This document shows positions 8,752 to 17,927 of a DNA stretch of 64,000 nucleotides, in pieces. Numbering within the stretch: position 1 is the stretch's first letter; every line of letters starts with the position of its first letter. Under the pieces are notes generated by a model that was not told where the DNA came from, did not search any database, and saw only the letters and a list, made by a program, of their open reading frames with translations. Source of the stretch: Paracoccus aurantiacus (lineage in GTDB: Bacteria > Pseudomonadota > Alphaproteobacteria > Rhodobacterales > Rhodobacteraceae). The position numbers and the translations under genes were made by a program. Location: contig NZ_VOPL01000001.1 of assembly GCF_007993065.1 (NCBI RefSeq), forward strand, positions 868,001 to 932,000, written 5' to 3'.

Positions 8752-9807
8752 TCATTCGCCACCGCCAAGGCTGTGGACATAGAAGGACACCGCGCGAAGA
8801 TCGTCCTCGGACAGGCGCGTCGACCAGTTGGGCATCACCCCGAAACGGGCATCGTGGACGGATTGCGTGACCGATGCCGGATCGCCACCGTAAAGCCAGA
8901 CCGCGTCGGTCAGGTCAGGCGCGCCCTGCATCCTGTCGCCGGTGCCATCCTCGGCATGGCAGGCGGTGCAATTGTCGGCAAAGACCGTGGCCCCTTCGGC
9001 CGCAAGCGCAGCGTCATGCGCCTGTCCGGAAATCGCCAGCACATGCTGAACCACCTGGTCGATCTGCGCGTCTTCCAGCAACTGATCGGTGCCGAAGCGC
9101 GGCATTTCGGAATAGCGCGCATCCGGGTCGGCGGTGTTGCGGATGCCGTGGGTCACGGTAGTATGGATCTCCTCCATCGTGCCGCCCCACAGCCAGTCAT
9201 TGTCAAGCAGGTTGGGATAGCCCTTCGCGCCGCCCGCGCCCGATCCGTGGCACTGGGCGCACCATGTCGCGAAGACCGCGCGGCCCGCATTCAGGGCATA
9301 GTTCGAAAGCTCTGCATCCGATGCAATCGCGTTCAGATCGGCCGAGGCCAGCCTCTGCTGCACCGCTGAATTCGCGTCGTCATAGCGCTGCACATCGGCA
9401 GCCAGTTCCTTGCGATAGTTGGTGTGCAGCAGGCCCTGCGTTGCGCCGCTGATCAGGGGCCAGGCCGGATAAAAGAACGTATAGGCCAGCCCCCAGACCA
9501 TCGTCGCATAGAACGCCCAGAGCCACCAGCGGGGCATGGGATTGTCGTATTCGGTGATCCCGTCCCAGCTGTGCCCGGTCGAGCCGACCTCTTCAACCAT
9601 CTTGCCGGCGCGGCGCTTGCCGGTGCGCGGCCCGGTGCGTTTCGGTTTATGCAGCGCCTTGCCCTCTGCCTCGCCGGTCGGATGGGCAAGGATATCGGCC
9701 TTGTGCTCATCATCCGCCGCAGCCCGCTCCAGCGAGATGCGGTTATCCGGGTTCGCGGGGCTGTCGTGATCCTGCGTGTCCGGTTTGTCCTTGTCGTTCT
9801 CGGCCAT
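8752..9807 (-). CDS. ccoP: cbb3 oxidase diheme cytochrome c subunit CcoP
   Basis: A 351-residue membrane-anchored diheme cytochrome c that passes electrons to CcoO/CcoN. The family signature [20 protein letters not shown] is at 79-98, a transmembrane helix at about 96-116, and two heme c motifs, CAQCH (183-187) and CTACH (280-284). The protein is about 60 residues longer than usual because of a hydrophilic, charged extension (1-69) before the conserved N-terminus. The long start is favoured because its ATG shares bases with the ccoQ stop; Met70 would be the conventional-length alternative. Confidence 0.95.
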   Translation of the reverse strand: MAENDKDKPDTQDHDSPANPDNRISLERAAADDEHKADILAHPTGEAEGKALHKPKRTGPRTGKRRAGKMVEEVGSTGHSWDGITEYDNPMPRWWLWAFYATMVWGLAYTFFYPAWPLISGATQGLLHTNYRKELAADVQRYDDANSAVQQRLASADLNAIASDAELSNYALNAGRAVFATWCAQCHGSGAGGAKGYPNLLDNDWLWGGTMEEIHTTVTHGIRNTADPDARYSEMPRFGTDQLLEDAQIDQVVQHVLAISGQAHDAALAAEGATVFADNCTACHAEDGTGDRMQGAPDLTDAVWLYGGDPASVTQSVHDARFGVMPNWSTRLSEDDLRAVSFYVHSLGGGE

Positions 9808-9998
9808 CAGCGCTGATCCTCTTCTGGTTCAGGCGGCGCGGGCCGCGTCTCGTTGCGGAAGATGCTTTTGGCGGCATCCTGCTGCGCGTTGCGGGCACCC
9901 GGCCGGAATACGAACAGGATCACGCAGAGGAAAATCAGGACAAGCGCCAGCAAGGCCCAGCTATCGGCGAATGCGCGGGTGAGGGTATAAATATCCAT
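9807..9998 (-). CDS. ccoQ: cbb3 oxidase small subunit CcoQ
   Basis: A 63-residue single-span membrane protein (hydrophobic about 13-32, ending FVFRPG) with a polar, Pro/Glu-rich C-terminus. This is the usual plan for CcoQ, which stabilises the oxidase and the CcoNO-CcoP contact. It lies in the standard ccoN-O-Q-P order; its stop overlaps the ccoP ATG. Confidence 0.93.
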   Translation of the reverse strand: MDIYTLTRAFADSWALLALVLIFLCVILFVFRPGARNAQQDAAKSIFRNETRPAPPEPEEDQR

Positions 9999-10007
9999 CG
10001 CGGCCCC

Positions 10008-10733
10008 CTAGCGGTTCGGGTCCGGTTCGAAGGTCGAGAAATCGACCATCGTGCCGAGAACCTGTAGGTAGGCGATCAGCGCATCCATTTCCGATACGCC
10101 CGGCTGCCGGTCAAAATTGCGCTGCTGCGCGCCGGGATAGCGTTCCTCCATCCCCGAGGCGTCGGCGTCCGGATCGGCCTGCGCCAGAAAATCCTCGCGC
10201 GCGGCGGCGATCATGGCGTCGTCATAGGGCACGCCGACAAGCGCATCCGTCTGAACGCGGTCCATGACATTTTCGCCGCTGAGCATGCGATTTTCCAGAA
10301 AGCCATAGGACGGCATGATCGATTCCGGCACCACCGCCCGCGGATCGCGCAGATGGTCCAGATGCCACTCATCCGAATAGCGTTCGCCGACCCGCGCCAG
10401 ATCCGGTCCGGTGCGCTTCGACCCCCATTGAAACGGGTGATCATACATCGATTCCGCAGCCAGCGAGTAATGCCCGTAGCGCTCTACCTCGTCTCGCATC
10501 GGCCGGATCATCTGGCTGTGGCAGACATAGCAGCCCTCGCGGATATAGACGTCGCGACCCGTCAGTTCGAGCGGGGTATAGGGGCGCATGCCCTCGACCT
10601 CCTCGATCGTGCTGTCGATATAGAACAGCGGCGCGATCTCGACGATGCCGCCGATCGTGACGACCAGAAAGGAAAAGACCAGCAGAAGCGTTGCGTTCTT
10701 TTCAAGGATCTTGTGTTTTTCAAGGATCTGCAT
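10008..10733 (-). CDS. ccoO: cbb3 oxidase monoheme cytochrome c subunit CcoO
   Basis: A 241-residue membrane-anchored cytochrome c, the electron entry to the CcoN active site. It has an N-terminal anchor (about 15-37), the heme c motif CYVCH (68-72) within [17 protein letters not shown], and a likely axial Met140 in SIMPSYGFL. The start at 10733 ([14 protein letters not shown]) matches the family N-terminus; the frame is open further upstream only because it runs antisense-free into the ccoN gap. It ends 9 bases before ccoQ. A 13-base direct repeat in its first codons is described in the findings. Confidence 0.97.
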   Translation of the reverse strand: MQILEKHKILEKNATLLLVFSFLVVTIGGIVEIAPLFYIDSTIEEVEGMRPYTPLELTGRDVYIREGCYVCHSQMIRPMRDEVERYGHYSLAAESMYDHPFQWGSKRTGPDLARVGERYSDEWHLDHLRDPRAVVPESIMPSYGFLENRMLSGENVMDRVQTDALVGVPYDDAMIAAAREDFLAQADPDADASGMEERYPGAQQRNFDRQPGVSEMDALIAYLQVLGTMVDFSTFEPDPNR

Positions 10734-10743
10734 CTTCTGCCCC

Positions 10744-12348
10744 TTATTCTGCCGGCACGGCGACCGGGCCGGAATGAATACGAGGCTGGCGATTGACAGT
10801 CGCCCACAGGTTCCACGCCATGACGACAGCACCGGCCAGATACAGCGCCCCGCCAAGGAAGCGGACCACATTCATGGCGTATTTCGCGGCCACCGTGTCG
10901 GCGAAGGCGTTGACGAGGAAACCCTGGCTGTCGACCTCGCGCCACATCAGACCCTCCATGATGCCAGAGACCCACATCGAAGCCGCGTAAAGAACCAGCC
11001 CGATCGTCGCGAGCCAGAAGTGCCAGCTGACAAGCTGCACGCTGTAAAGCTGCGCGCGCCCCCACAGACGCGGAACGAGATAGTAAAGCGCACCGAAGGT
11101 AATCATCCCGTTCCAGCCAAGTGCGCCGGAATGGACATGGCCAATTGTCCAGTCGGTATAATGACTTAGAGAGTTGACCGCCTTGATCGACATCATCGGG
11201 CCTTCGAAGGTCGCCATGCCGTAAAAGCCCACGGCCACGACCATCATGCGCAGGACCGGATCGGTGCGCAGCTTATCCCACGCGCCCGACAGCGTCATCA
11301 GCCCGTTGATCATGCCACCCCAGCTTGGCATCCACAGGATGATCGAAAACACCATTCCCAGGGTCGATGCCCAGTCGGGCAACGCGGTGTAATGCAGGTG
11401 GTGCGGACCGGCCCAGATATACAGGAAGATCAGCGCCCAGAAGTGGATGATCGACAGCTTGTAGCTATAGACAGGACGCTCGGCCTGCTTGGGAATGAAG
11501 TAATACATCATCCCCAGAAATCCTGCCGTCAGGAAGAAGCCGACCGCGTTATGGCCATACCACCACTGCGTCATGGCGTCCTGAACGCCGGCGAAAAGCT
11601 GGACGGATTTCGACCCGAACACACTGACCGGAACGGCCAGATTGTTGACGACATGCAGCATCGCGATGGTCACGATGAACGCCAGATAGAACCAGTTCGC
11701 GACATAGATATGCGGCTCGCGCCGTTTCATGATCGTGCCCAGAAACACCGCCAAATAGGCCAGCCAGACGATCGTCAGCCACAGATCGACATGCCATTCA
11801 GGCTCGGCATATTCCTTGGATTGCGTCGCCCCAAGAATATAGCCGGTCGCGGCCAGCACGATGAACAGCTGATAGCCCCAGAAGACGAACCAGGCGAGAT
11901 TGCCACCCCAGAGCCGTGCGGCACTTGTGCGTTGGACGACATAGAAAGATGTCGCAATCAGCGCGTTGCCCCCGAAGGCGAAGATCACCGCCGAGGTATG
12001 CAGCGGACGCAGTTTGCCGAAATTCAGATACCCGCCGAAGATGTCGGTCAGGTTCAGCGCCGGCCATGCCAGCTGCGCGGCTGCGGTCAGCCCGGCAAGG
12101 AAACCCACCAGCCCCCAGACCACGGTTGCAATCACGCCCGCACGCACGACACCGTCGGCATACTCGCTTTCGTTGATGTCCGGGTGCGGCTCGTCAGTGC
12201 GGCGCAGGTAATAGATGAACAGGCCACCGGCACTCAGCATCACGATTGCCATGTTGACGGCGAAGGCCAGATCGCGCGCATAATTCGCGGCAATGGCCGC
12301 GATCAGCGCAACAAGGCCCAGCACGCCCAGCTTAAGGTAGTCCGACAT
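10744..12348 (-). CDS. ccoN: cbb3 oxidase catalytic subunit CcoN
   Basis: A 534-residue heme-copper oxidase subunit I with about 12 membrane helices, reducing O2 to water at low oxygen. By family alignment the heme b ligands are His117 and His406, the heme b3 ligand His404 ([13 protein letters not shown]), and the CuB ligands His266, His316 and His317 (AGPHHLHY); Tyr310, six residues before His316, occupies the place of the cross-linked active-site tyrosine of cbb3 enzymes. It is the first gene of ccoNOQP, with a perfect FNR-type box centred about 121 bases upstream in the region shared with divergent uspA. No fnr gene is in the window. Confidence 0.98.
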   Translation of the reverse strand: MSDYLKLGVLGLVALIAAIAANYARDLAFAVNMAIVMLSAGGLFIYYLRRTDEPHPDINESEYADGVVRAGVIATVVWGLVGFLAGLTAAAQLAWPALNLTDIFGGYLNFGKLRPLHTSAVIFAFGGNALIATSFYVVQRTSAARLWGGNLAWFVFWGYQLFIVLAATGYILGATQSKEYAEPEWHVDLWLTIVWLAYLAVFLGTIMKRREPHIYVANWFYLAFIVTIAMLHVVNNLAVPVSVFGSKSVQLFAGVQDAMTQWWYGHNAVGFFLTAGFLGMMYYFIPKQAERPVYSYKLSIIHFWALIFLYIWAGPHHLHYTALPDWASTLGMVFSIILWMPSWGGMINGLMTLSGAWDKLRTDPVLRMMVVAVGFYGMATFEGPMMSIKAVNSLSHYTDWTIGHVHSGALGWNGMITFGALYYLVPRLWGRAQLYSVQLVSWHFWLATIGLVLYAASMWVSGIMEGLMWREVDSQGFLVNAFADTVAAKYAMNVVRFLGGALYLAGAVVMAWNLWATVNRQPRIHSGPVAVPAE

Positions 12349-12462
12349 TGGTTCGCGCCCCCGTCATCATAAGCGGCAGCGACCGCCGAATCGCGTCACT
12401 CGGGCACGGTTACGGGGCATCTGCACACAGCGATGTCCTAGCCGGCCCGCGATGTGCTATCC

Positions 12463-12476
12463 TTGATCTGCATCAA
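12463..12476. promoter_or_regulatory. Perfect FNR-type box between ccoN and uspA
   Basis: TTGATCTGCATCAA is an exact match to TTGAT-N4-ATCAA. It lies in the 260-bp divergent region, centred about 121 bases from the ccoN ATG and 140 bases from the uspA ATG. One palindromic site could serve both genes, or only one; the sequence does not decide this. The rest of the region shows no gene. Confidence 0.85.
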
Positions 12477-12608
12477 ATCGCCCGATCTGATGCGGCATTA
12501 GTTTTGCATGTGGCCGGTACCGGGCGGCCGCCCCGCCGAAAAACTGCCTCTGTCGCCCACAGGCCGTGAACAGTCGGGCCGCAAATGAACGCGAAGGAAC
12601 AGCGCAGC

Positions 12609-13445
12609 ATGGGTTACAAGACGATACTCACCGTCATCTCGACCGAAGGGCAGCAACGACAGCTTGACGCCGCAATTGCGATGGCGCGCCGCGAAGACGC
12701 GCATCTGGAGGTGTTCTGCCTTGGCGTCGATCATTCGCAGACCGGGTATTACTACGCCGGGGCCTCGGCTTACGTGTTCCAGGAAAGCATCGACAAGGCG
12801 ATGGCCGCAGCCGAAGCCTTGGAAGCCTCGGTCAGAAGCCGGCTGGAGGCAGAAGATGTCCGCTGGTCCGTCGAAAGCGCCGTGGCACAGGTCGGCGGGC
12901 TGACCACGCTGATCGGGATGCGCGCGCGCTTCGCCGATCTGGTCGTGCTGACCCGCCCCTATAGCGAGAATGCATCCTCTGACGCGGAAGCGATCACGGA
13001 AGCCGCGCTTTTCGAGGGCGGCGCGGCTGTGCTGATCGTCCCGAAAGGAGAGCTTCCGGAAGATATGGGCCGCAAGATAATGATCGCGTGGAACCAGTCA
13101 GAGGAAACCATGGCCGCCGTCAGGCGCGCCCTGCCCCTTCTGACAGCCGCCGACAGTGTCGAGATCACGGTCATCGACCCGTCGCCGCACGGGCCGGAAC
13201 GCTCTGACCCCGGCGGCGCACTGGCCGAGATGCTGTCACGCCACGGCGTCAACAGCGATATTGCGGTGCTCGCGCGCACCCTGCCCCAGACCAGCGACAT
13301 CATCGCACAGCGCGCGACCGAGATCGGGGCCGATATGATCGTCATGGGTGCCTATAGTCATTCTCGCTTTCGCGAGGCGATCCTTGGGGGGACCACACGC
13401 AACATGCTGGGCAAGACAAATCTGCCGGTCTTCATGGCGCGCTGA
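12609..13445 (+). CDS. Universal stress protein, tandem UspA domains
   Basis: A 278-residue protein with two Usp-type domains, beginning MGYKTILTVI. The C-terminal domain keeps the nucleotide-binding loop: MGAYSHSRFREAILGGTTRN; the N-terminal domain is more divergent. Usp proteins bind ATP or act as stress-responsive regulators in the cytoplasm. The start at 12609 has AAGGA ten bases upstream; an ATG at 12585 lacks a ribosome site. It is divergent from ccoN across a shared FNR-type box, an arrangement known in Paracoccus where a Usp gene neighbours cco/fnrP, so oxygen-dependent expression is likely (inference). Confidence 0.9.
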   Translation: MGYKTILTVISTEGQQRQLDAAIAMARREDAHLEVFCLGVDHSQTGYYYAGASAYVFQESIDKAMAAAEALEASVRSRLEAEDVRWSVESAVAQVGGLTTLIGMRARFADLVVLTRPYSENASSDAEAITEAALFEGGAAVLIVPKGELPEDMGRKIMIAWNQSEETMAAVRRALPLLTAADSVEITVIDPSPHGPERSDPGGALAEMLSRHGVNSDIAVLARTLPQTSDIIAQRATEIGADMIVMGAYSHSRFREAILGGTTRNMLGKTNLPVFMAR

Positions 13446-13472
13446 TCGAGGACCCGCCGGCTCCGCAAGGGT

Positions 13473-14075
13473 TCACCTGCCGAGCACCAGCCAGATCCAG
13501 CTTACGCCAGCCACAATGCCTTGCGGCTGAGCCGATGCGCCGTCGCGCCGCGCAATCATGGTCAGCCCCGCCGCCGCAGCCAGGCCAAGCGCCTCGCCCG
13601 CGTCGGCGGTATGAAGACCCCTGTGCGGATCGACCGGACCCTGACGCAAGGATATCATCAGGCGACCGCCATCGCGCAGGATCGCAGCCAGAGACGCCAT
13701 CGCCTGCCCGCGCGAGGCCGGATCGACATGCTGCCAGACGCCGGTCAGAAGCACGAGATCGAAGAGAGGAAGCTGGCGGGTCAGCGCAAGATCGGGCAGC
13801 CGGTCATCCAGCCACGTGACCTGCGCGGCACCGTGCGCGCCGATCTCGCGAAAAGGCTGCACCGGCTCCACGGCGGTGACATCGTGGCCAAGCCCCGCCA
13901 GCCACTGCGCCTCGCGACCCGGACCGGCACCGATATCCGCGACCCGGCAGGGGCTGTCAAGAACCAGGTCGGCGACGGGCGCGTACAGCTCTGCCGGGGT
14001 GCGGGCGGCCCGCCATCGCGCCGCCATGTCCCCGGCATGTTCGGCATAGACCCGCAGTGCGGGGTCTGCGCTCAT
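13473..14075 (-). CDS. Class I SAM-dependent methyltransferase, substrate unknown
   Basis: A 200-residue Rossmann-fold methyltransferase. Motif I is VADIGAGPGREAQWLAGLGH (about 43-62), the acidic motif II residue is in VTAVEP, and motif IV-like LFDLVLLTGVWQHV follows. Its ATG overlaps the stop of the aminotransferase gene (14072-14075), so it is the second gene of a two-gene operon. The substrate cannot be told from the sequence. Confidence 0.85.
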   Translation of the reverse strand: MSADPALRVYAEHAGDMAARWRAARTPAELYAPVADLVLDSPCRVADIGAGPGREAQWLAGLGHDVTAVEPVQPFREIGAHGAAQVTWLDDRLPDLALTRQLPLFDLVLLTGVWQHVDPASRGQAMASLAAILRDGGRLMISLRQGPVDPHRGLHTADAGEALGLAAAAGLTMIARRDGASAQPQGIVAGVSWIWLVLGR

Positions 14076-15436
14076 GCGACCTCGGCAAACACCTTGTTCA
14101 GCGCGGCTTCAAGCTTGGTGAACATCTCATCCATCTGCTCTTCGGTCAGGATGAAGGGCGGGCACAGCACGATCGACTGGCCAAGCGGACGGCAGATCAG
14201 TCCCATATCTGTGCAGGTATTCGCGATTCGCTCGCTCACCGACAACTTGCTGTCGAAGGGCGTTTTCGTTGCCGGATCAAGGCAGGCCTCCAGCGCCCAC
14301 ATATAGCCCACGCCGCGCAACTCCCCGATATTCTTCGAGCGTTCCATGATCCCGCGCAGACCCGCTTCCATCCGCGGCGCAAGGCTTTTGACGTTTTCCG
14401 CCAGACCCTCGTTCATCACCACGTCGATCGCCTTCAGTGCAATCGCACAGCCGACCGGATGACCCGAGGCCGTGAAGCCATGCGGGAATTCCTCGATCGC
14501 TTCGGCGGCGGCGCTCAGCCGGTCCGAAAGCTCTGGCCCGAGGATGACTGCACCCATCGGGAAATACCCTGCGGTCAGGTTCTTGGACGAGATGATCGCA
14601 TCGGGCATGAAGTCGTAAGTTTGGCAACCCCACGTGTTTCCGGTGCGTCCAAAGCCGCAGATCACTTCGTCCGATATGAGTGGGATATTGTGCTTCTTCA
14701 GCACCTTCTGGACCGCCTGGAAATACCCCTTCGAGGGCGGGATGACCCCGCCTGCGCCCATCACAGGCTCGGCAAAAAAGCCCGCAATCGTGTCGGCGCC
14801 TTCGCGCGCGATCACATCCTCAAGCTCCTGCGCGAGACGGGCGGTGAATTCTTCCTCGCTTTCGCCGTCACGACCCTCGCGCCAGTAATGCGGGCAGGTC
14901 AGATGGATGAACCCGTCCATCGGCAGGCCGAAGACCTCGTTATAGGGCTTGCCGGTCATGGATGCGGAAACGGCAGTCACGCCATGATAGGCATTCTTGC
15001 GGGTCAGGATCTTGCGGCGCTGCGGCTGGCCTTCCGCGCCCCAAAGAAACCACAGCATTTTCACCATGGTATCATTGGCTTCCGAACCAGAGTTCGTGTA
15101 AAAAACCTTGCCGCGTTCAAAAGGCGAAACCTCGACCAGCTTTTCCGACAGCATCACTGTCTGGTCGGACATGCGCCCGAAAAACGCGTGATAACCGGGG
15201 AAGCGGTCATATTGCGCCTTCGCGGCGTCAGCCAGGCCTGCGTGATCGAAGCCCGCGACCATGTTCCACAGCCCCGAATTCGCATCGAGATAGCGCTTGT
15301 CGTTGGTGTCGACGATATAGGGCCCTTCGCCATGCGTCACCACGACCGTGCCACGTTCATGCACGCTCGGCAGGTCGGTGAAGCCATACATCGAAAACTC
15401 TTCGGCGCGCTGTTCCCAGCTTTGCGGTTGGACCAT
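14072..15436 (-). CDS. Class III (omega-amino acid or diamine) aminotransferase
   Basis: A 454-residue PLP enzyme of fold type I, class III. Seen: the cofactor phosphate site TNSGSEANDTMVK, NAYHG, the aspartate in LISDEVICGFGRTG, and the PLP lysine in ISSKNLTAGYFPMGAV. The N-terminal style (YGFTDLPSVHERG) and overall sequence resemble the putrescine-pyruvate, taurine-pyruvate and beta-alanine-pyruvate aminotransferases; which amine it uses is not decidable. A polyamine substrate would fit the cluster at 56753-64000, but there is no physical link. It is followed by the overlapping methyltransferase gene. The 238-bp region between it and glyA shows no gene. Confidence 0.88.
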   Translation of the reverse strand: MVQPQSWEQRAEEFSMYGFTDLPSVHERGTVVVTHGEGPYIVDTNDKRYLDANSGLWNMVAGFDHAGLADAAKAQYDRFPGYHAFFGRMSDQTVMLSEKLVEVSPFERGKVFYTNSGSEANDTMVKMLWFLWGAEGQPQRRKILTRKNAYHGVTAVSASMTGKPYNEVFGLPMDGFIHLTCPHYWREGRDGESEEEFTARLAQELEDVIAREGADTIAGFFAEPVMGAGGVIPPSKGYFQAVQKVLKKHNIPLISDEVICGFGRTGNTWGCQTYDFMPDAIISSKNLTAGYFPMGAVILGPELSDRLSAAAEAIEEFPHGFTASGHPVGCAIALKAIDVVMNEGLAENVKSLAPRMEAGLRGIMERSKNIGELRGVGYMWALEACLDPATKTPFDSKLSVSERIANTCTDMGLICRPLGQSIVLCPPFILTEEQMDEMFTKLEAALNKVFAEVA

Positions 15437-15674
15437 GGTCGTCTCCTGAATCTGATTGGGCGCAGGCTATCGCTGCGCGTGCGGCTCGGCAATGGGGGCT
15501 GTCGGGCCTGCGCACAACGTCGCGGCATCCGGTCCGCCGCCGGATCGCGTCCGTGACGATAATCGGGATACGTGGCAAGACGCGAAACATCCCGTACCGA
15601 CCGCACCACGGGCCTGACCCGCGATCCGGTCGTGTCGCGTCAGCGTCCGATCAGCCCGTCGGGGTGCGGGTCGC

Positions 15675-16964
15675 TCACATCCCCTCGTAAAGCGGGAAAC
15701 GCGCGCAAAGTGCGGCGACTTCGGCCTTCACCTTTTCTTCGACCTCGGCATTGCCTTCCTCGCCATTGGCCGCAAGGCCGTCGACGACCTCGACGATCCA
15801 GCGGGCGATCTGGCGGAATTCTTCTTCCTTGAAGCCGCGCGTGGTGCCCGCAGGCGCACCAAGGCGGATGCCCGAAGTCACGAACGGCTTTTCAGGATCA
15901 AACGGCACGCCGTTCTTGTTGCAGGTGACATGCGCGCGGCCCAATGCTGCCTCGGCGGCCTTGCCGGTCACGCCTTTCGGGCGCAGATCGGCCAGGCATA
16001 GATGGTTGTCGGTCCCGCCCGATACGATGTCGATGCCGCCCTTCATCAGTTCATCCGCCATCGCGCGTGCATTTTTCACGACCTGCGCGGCATAATCGTT
16101 GAAGCTGGGATCGAGCGCTTCCTTGAACGCCACGGCCTTGGCCGCGATCACATGCATCAGCGGACCACCCTGAAGGCCGGGGAACACGGCCGAGTTGATC
16201 TTCTTCGCGATGTCGGCGTCATTCGTCAGGATGATGCCGCCGCGCGGACCGCGCAGCGATTTGTGTGTCGTCGTGGTCACGACATGCGCATGCGGCACCG
16301 GAGAGGGATGCTGCCCACCTGCGACCAGACCGGCGATATGGGCCATATCGACCATCAGATAGGCACCAACCTCGTCCGCGATCTTGCGGAAGGCTTCCCA
16401 ATCCCAGACGCGGCTATAGGCCGTTCCGCCCGCGAGGATCAGTTTCGGCTTGTGTTCCAGTGCCTTGGCGCGAATATCTTCCATATCCAGAAGCTGGTCC
16501 TGCGCCCGCACACCGTAGCTGACGACATTGAACCACTTGCCCGACATGTTCACCGGGCTGCCATGCGTCAGATGCCCGCCCGAATTCAGATCGAGGCCCA
16601 TGAAGGTGTCGCCCGGCTGCAGAAGCGCCAGAAACACCGCCTGATTCATCTGGCTGCCGCTGTTGGGCTGCACATTCGCAAAGCGCGCCCCGAACAGCTC
16701 TTTCGCGCGGTCGATCGCCAGATTTTCAACGATATCGACATATTGGCAGCCGCCGTAATAGCGCTTGCCCGGATAGCCTTCGGCATATTTGTTTGTCAGC
16801 ACGCTGCCCTGCGCTTCCAGCACCGCGCGGCTGACGATGTTTTCGGATGCAATCAGCTCGATCTCGTCGCGCTGGCGTTCCAGTTCCTGACCGATGGCCT
16901 TGGCGATTTCGGGATCGCTGCCGGCAAGATTCGCGGTGAAGAATTCATGGGTCTGGTTATTCAT
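15675..16964 (-). CDS. glyA: Serine hydroxymethyltransferase
   Basis: A 429-residue PLP enzyme that interconverts serine and glycine with tetrahydrofolate, the main source of one-carbon units. The PLP lysine lies in [39 protein letters not shown] and SGTAYSR-like [12 protein letters not shown] are family landmarks. GGAGA precedes the ATG at a good distance. Single-gene unit; the 203-bp region between it and the divergent NAD kinase holds no evident gene or riboswitch. Confidence 0.97.
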   Translation of the reverse strand: MNNQTHEFFTANLAGSDPEIAKAIGQELERQRDEIELIASENIVSRAVLEAQGSVLTNKYAEGYPGKRYYGGCQYVDIVENLAIDRAKELFGARFANVQPNSGSQMNQAVFLALLQPGDTFMGLDLNSGGHLTHGSPVNMSGKWFNVVSYGVRAQDQLLDMEDIRAKALEHKPKLILAGGTAYSRVWDWEAFRKIADEVGAYLMVDMAHIAGLVAGGQHPSPVPHAHVVTTTTHKSLRGPRGGIILTNDADIAKKINSAVFPGLQGGPLMHVIAAKAVAFKEALDPSFNDYAAQVVKNARAMADELMKGGIDIVSGGTDNHLCLADLRPKGVTGKAAEAALGRAHVTCNKNGVPFDPEKPFVTSGIRLGAPAGTTRGFKEEEFRQIARWIVEVVDGLAANGEEGNAEVEEKVKAEVAALCARFPLYEGM

Positions 16965-17167
16965 GTCACGTCTCCGGAACTGGGCGGGTTCGCGGTCTCT
17001 TTAGCCGAGCGGGGCGTCGGCATAAACAGCTAATACGCGCCATGTGTCGCCGAATTCGCGCGGCATGTGGGCGAGAGACTGCGCGCGCGCCCGGATCGCC
17101 TTCGCTTGGGGGTTGCGTTCCTGCCCGTCTGACGGAACTCTGGGCGCGTTCACGCAGGCAGGGGCAG

Positions 17168-17923
17168 ATGACAGCCAGATTGATGTTCGTTGCGAGCGAA
17201 ACGACAGTCGCGCAGGACGCGCTTGTGCGGCTGACCGCGCGCTATGGTCAGGCCGATGAGGCAGATGCCGGCGTGATCGTGGCGCTTGGTGGCGACGGGC
17301 TGATGCTCAGCACGCTTCACCGCAACCTTGGCCTTCCGGTTTACGGCATGAATCGCGGCACAATCGGCTTCCTGATGAACGATTACGCCGAAAACGACCT
17401 GCCAGAGCGGATCGCCGAGGCTGAAATGACCGTGACCAATCCGCTTGCGATGGTCGCCGGTTCCCGCGACGGCACAGAGCATCAGGCGCTCGCAATCAAC
17501 GAGGTCAGCCTGCTGCGCGCCGGGCCGCAGGCGGCGAAGCTGCGTATATCTGTCAACGGCCGTGTCCGGATGGAGGAACTGGTCTGTGACGGGGCGCTTC
17601 TGTGCACGCCGGCGGGATCGACCGCCTATAACTATTCCGCGCATGGCCCGATCCTGCCGATGGGCTCGGACGTGCTCGCCCTGACCGCGATTGCGGCCTT
17701 TCGCCCCCGACGCTGGCGCGGGGCGATCCTGCCTACCTCTGCGACGGTGCGATTTGACGTGCTGGAACCCGAAAAACGACCCGTCATGGCAGATGCCGAT
17801 TCTCGGGGCGTCGATTCTGTCAGATGGGTCGAAATCCGGTCACAGCCGGCGATCCAGCACCGCATTCTGTTCGATCCGGGGCATGGGCTGGAGGAACGCC
17901 TTACCAGAGAGCAGTTCGTCTGA
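17168..17923 (+). CDS. nadK: NAD kinase
   Basis: A 251-residue NAD kinase making NADP from NAD with ATP or polyphosphate. The GGDG motif is in IVALGGDGLMLSTLH, the NNE-like motif in ALAINEVSLLR (AINE), and the conserved TPAGSTAYNYSAHGPILP binds the nucleotide. The start at 17168 (MTARLMFVASE) follows GGGGCAG and matches family N-termini; an upstream in-frame ATG at 17042 would add a low-complexity 42-residue extension and is unlikely. It ends 4 bases before the stop of the convergent comEC. Confidence 0.95.
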   Translation: MTARLMFVASETTVAQDALVRLTARYGQADEADAGVIVALGGDGLMLSTLHRNLGLPVYGMNRGTIGFLMNDYAENDLPERIAEAEMTVTNPLAMVAGSRDGTEHQALAINEVSLLRAGPQAAKLRISVNGRVRMEELVCDGALLCTPAGSTAYNYSAHGPILPMGSDVLALTAIAAFRPRRWRGAILPTSATVRFDVLEPEKRPVMADADSRGVDSVRWVEIRSQPAIQHRILFDPGHGLEERLTREQFV

Positions 17924-17927
17924 TCGG

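Noticed and set aside
6922..9369. An 815-codon plus-strand frame over ccoH, ccoG and ccoP
   Set aside because: Antisense to clearly identified cbb3 genes; no recognisable motif and composition of a shadow frame.
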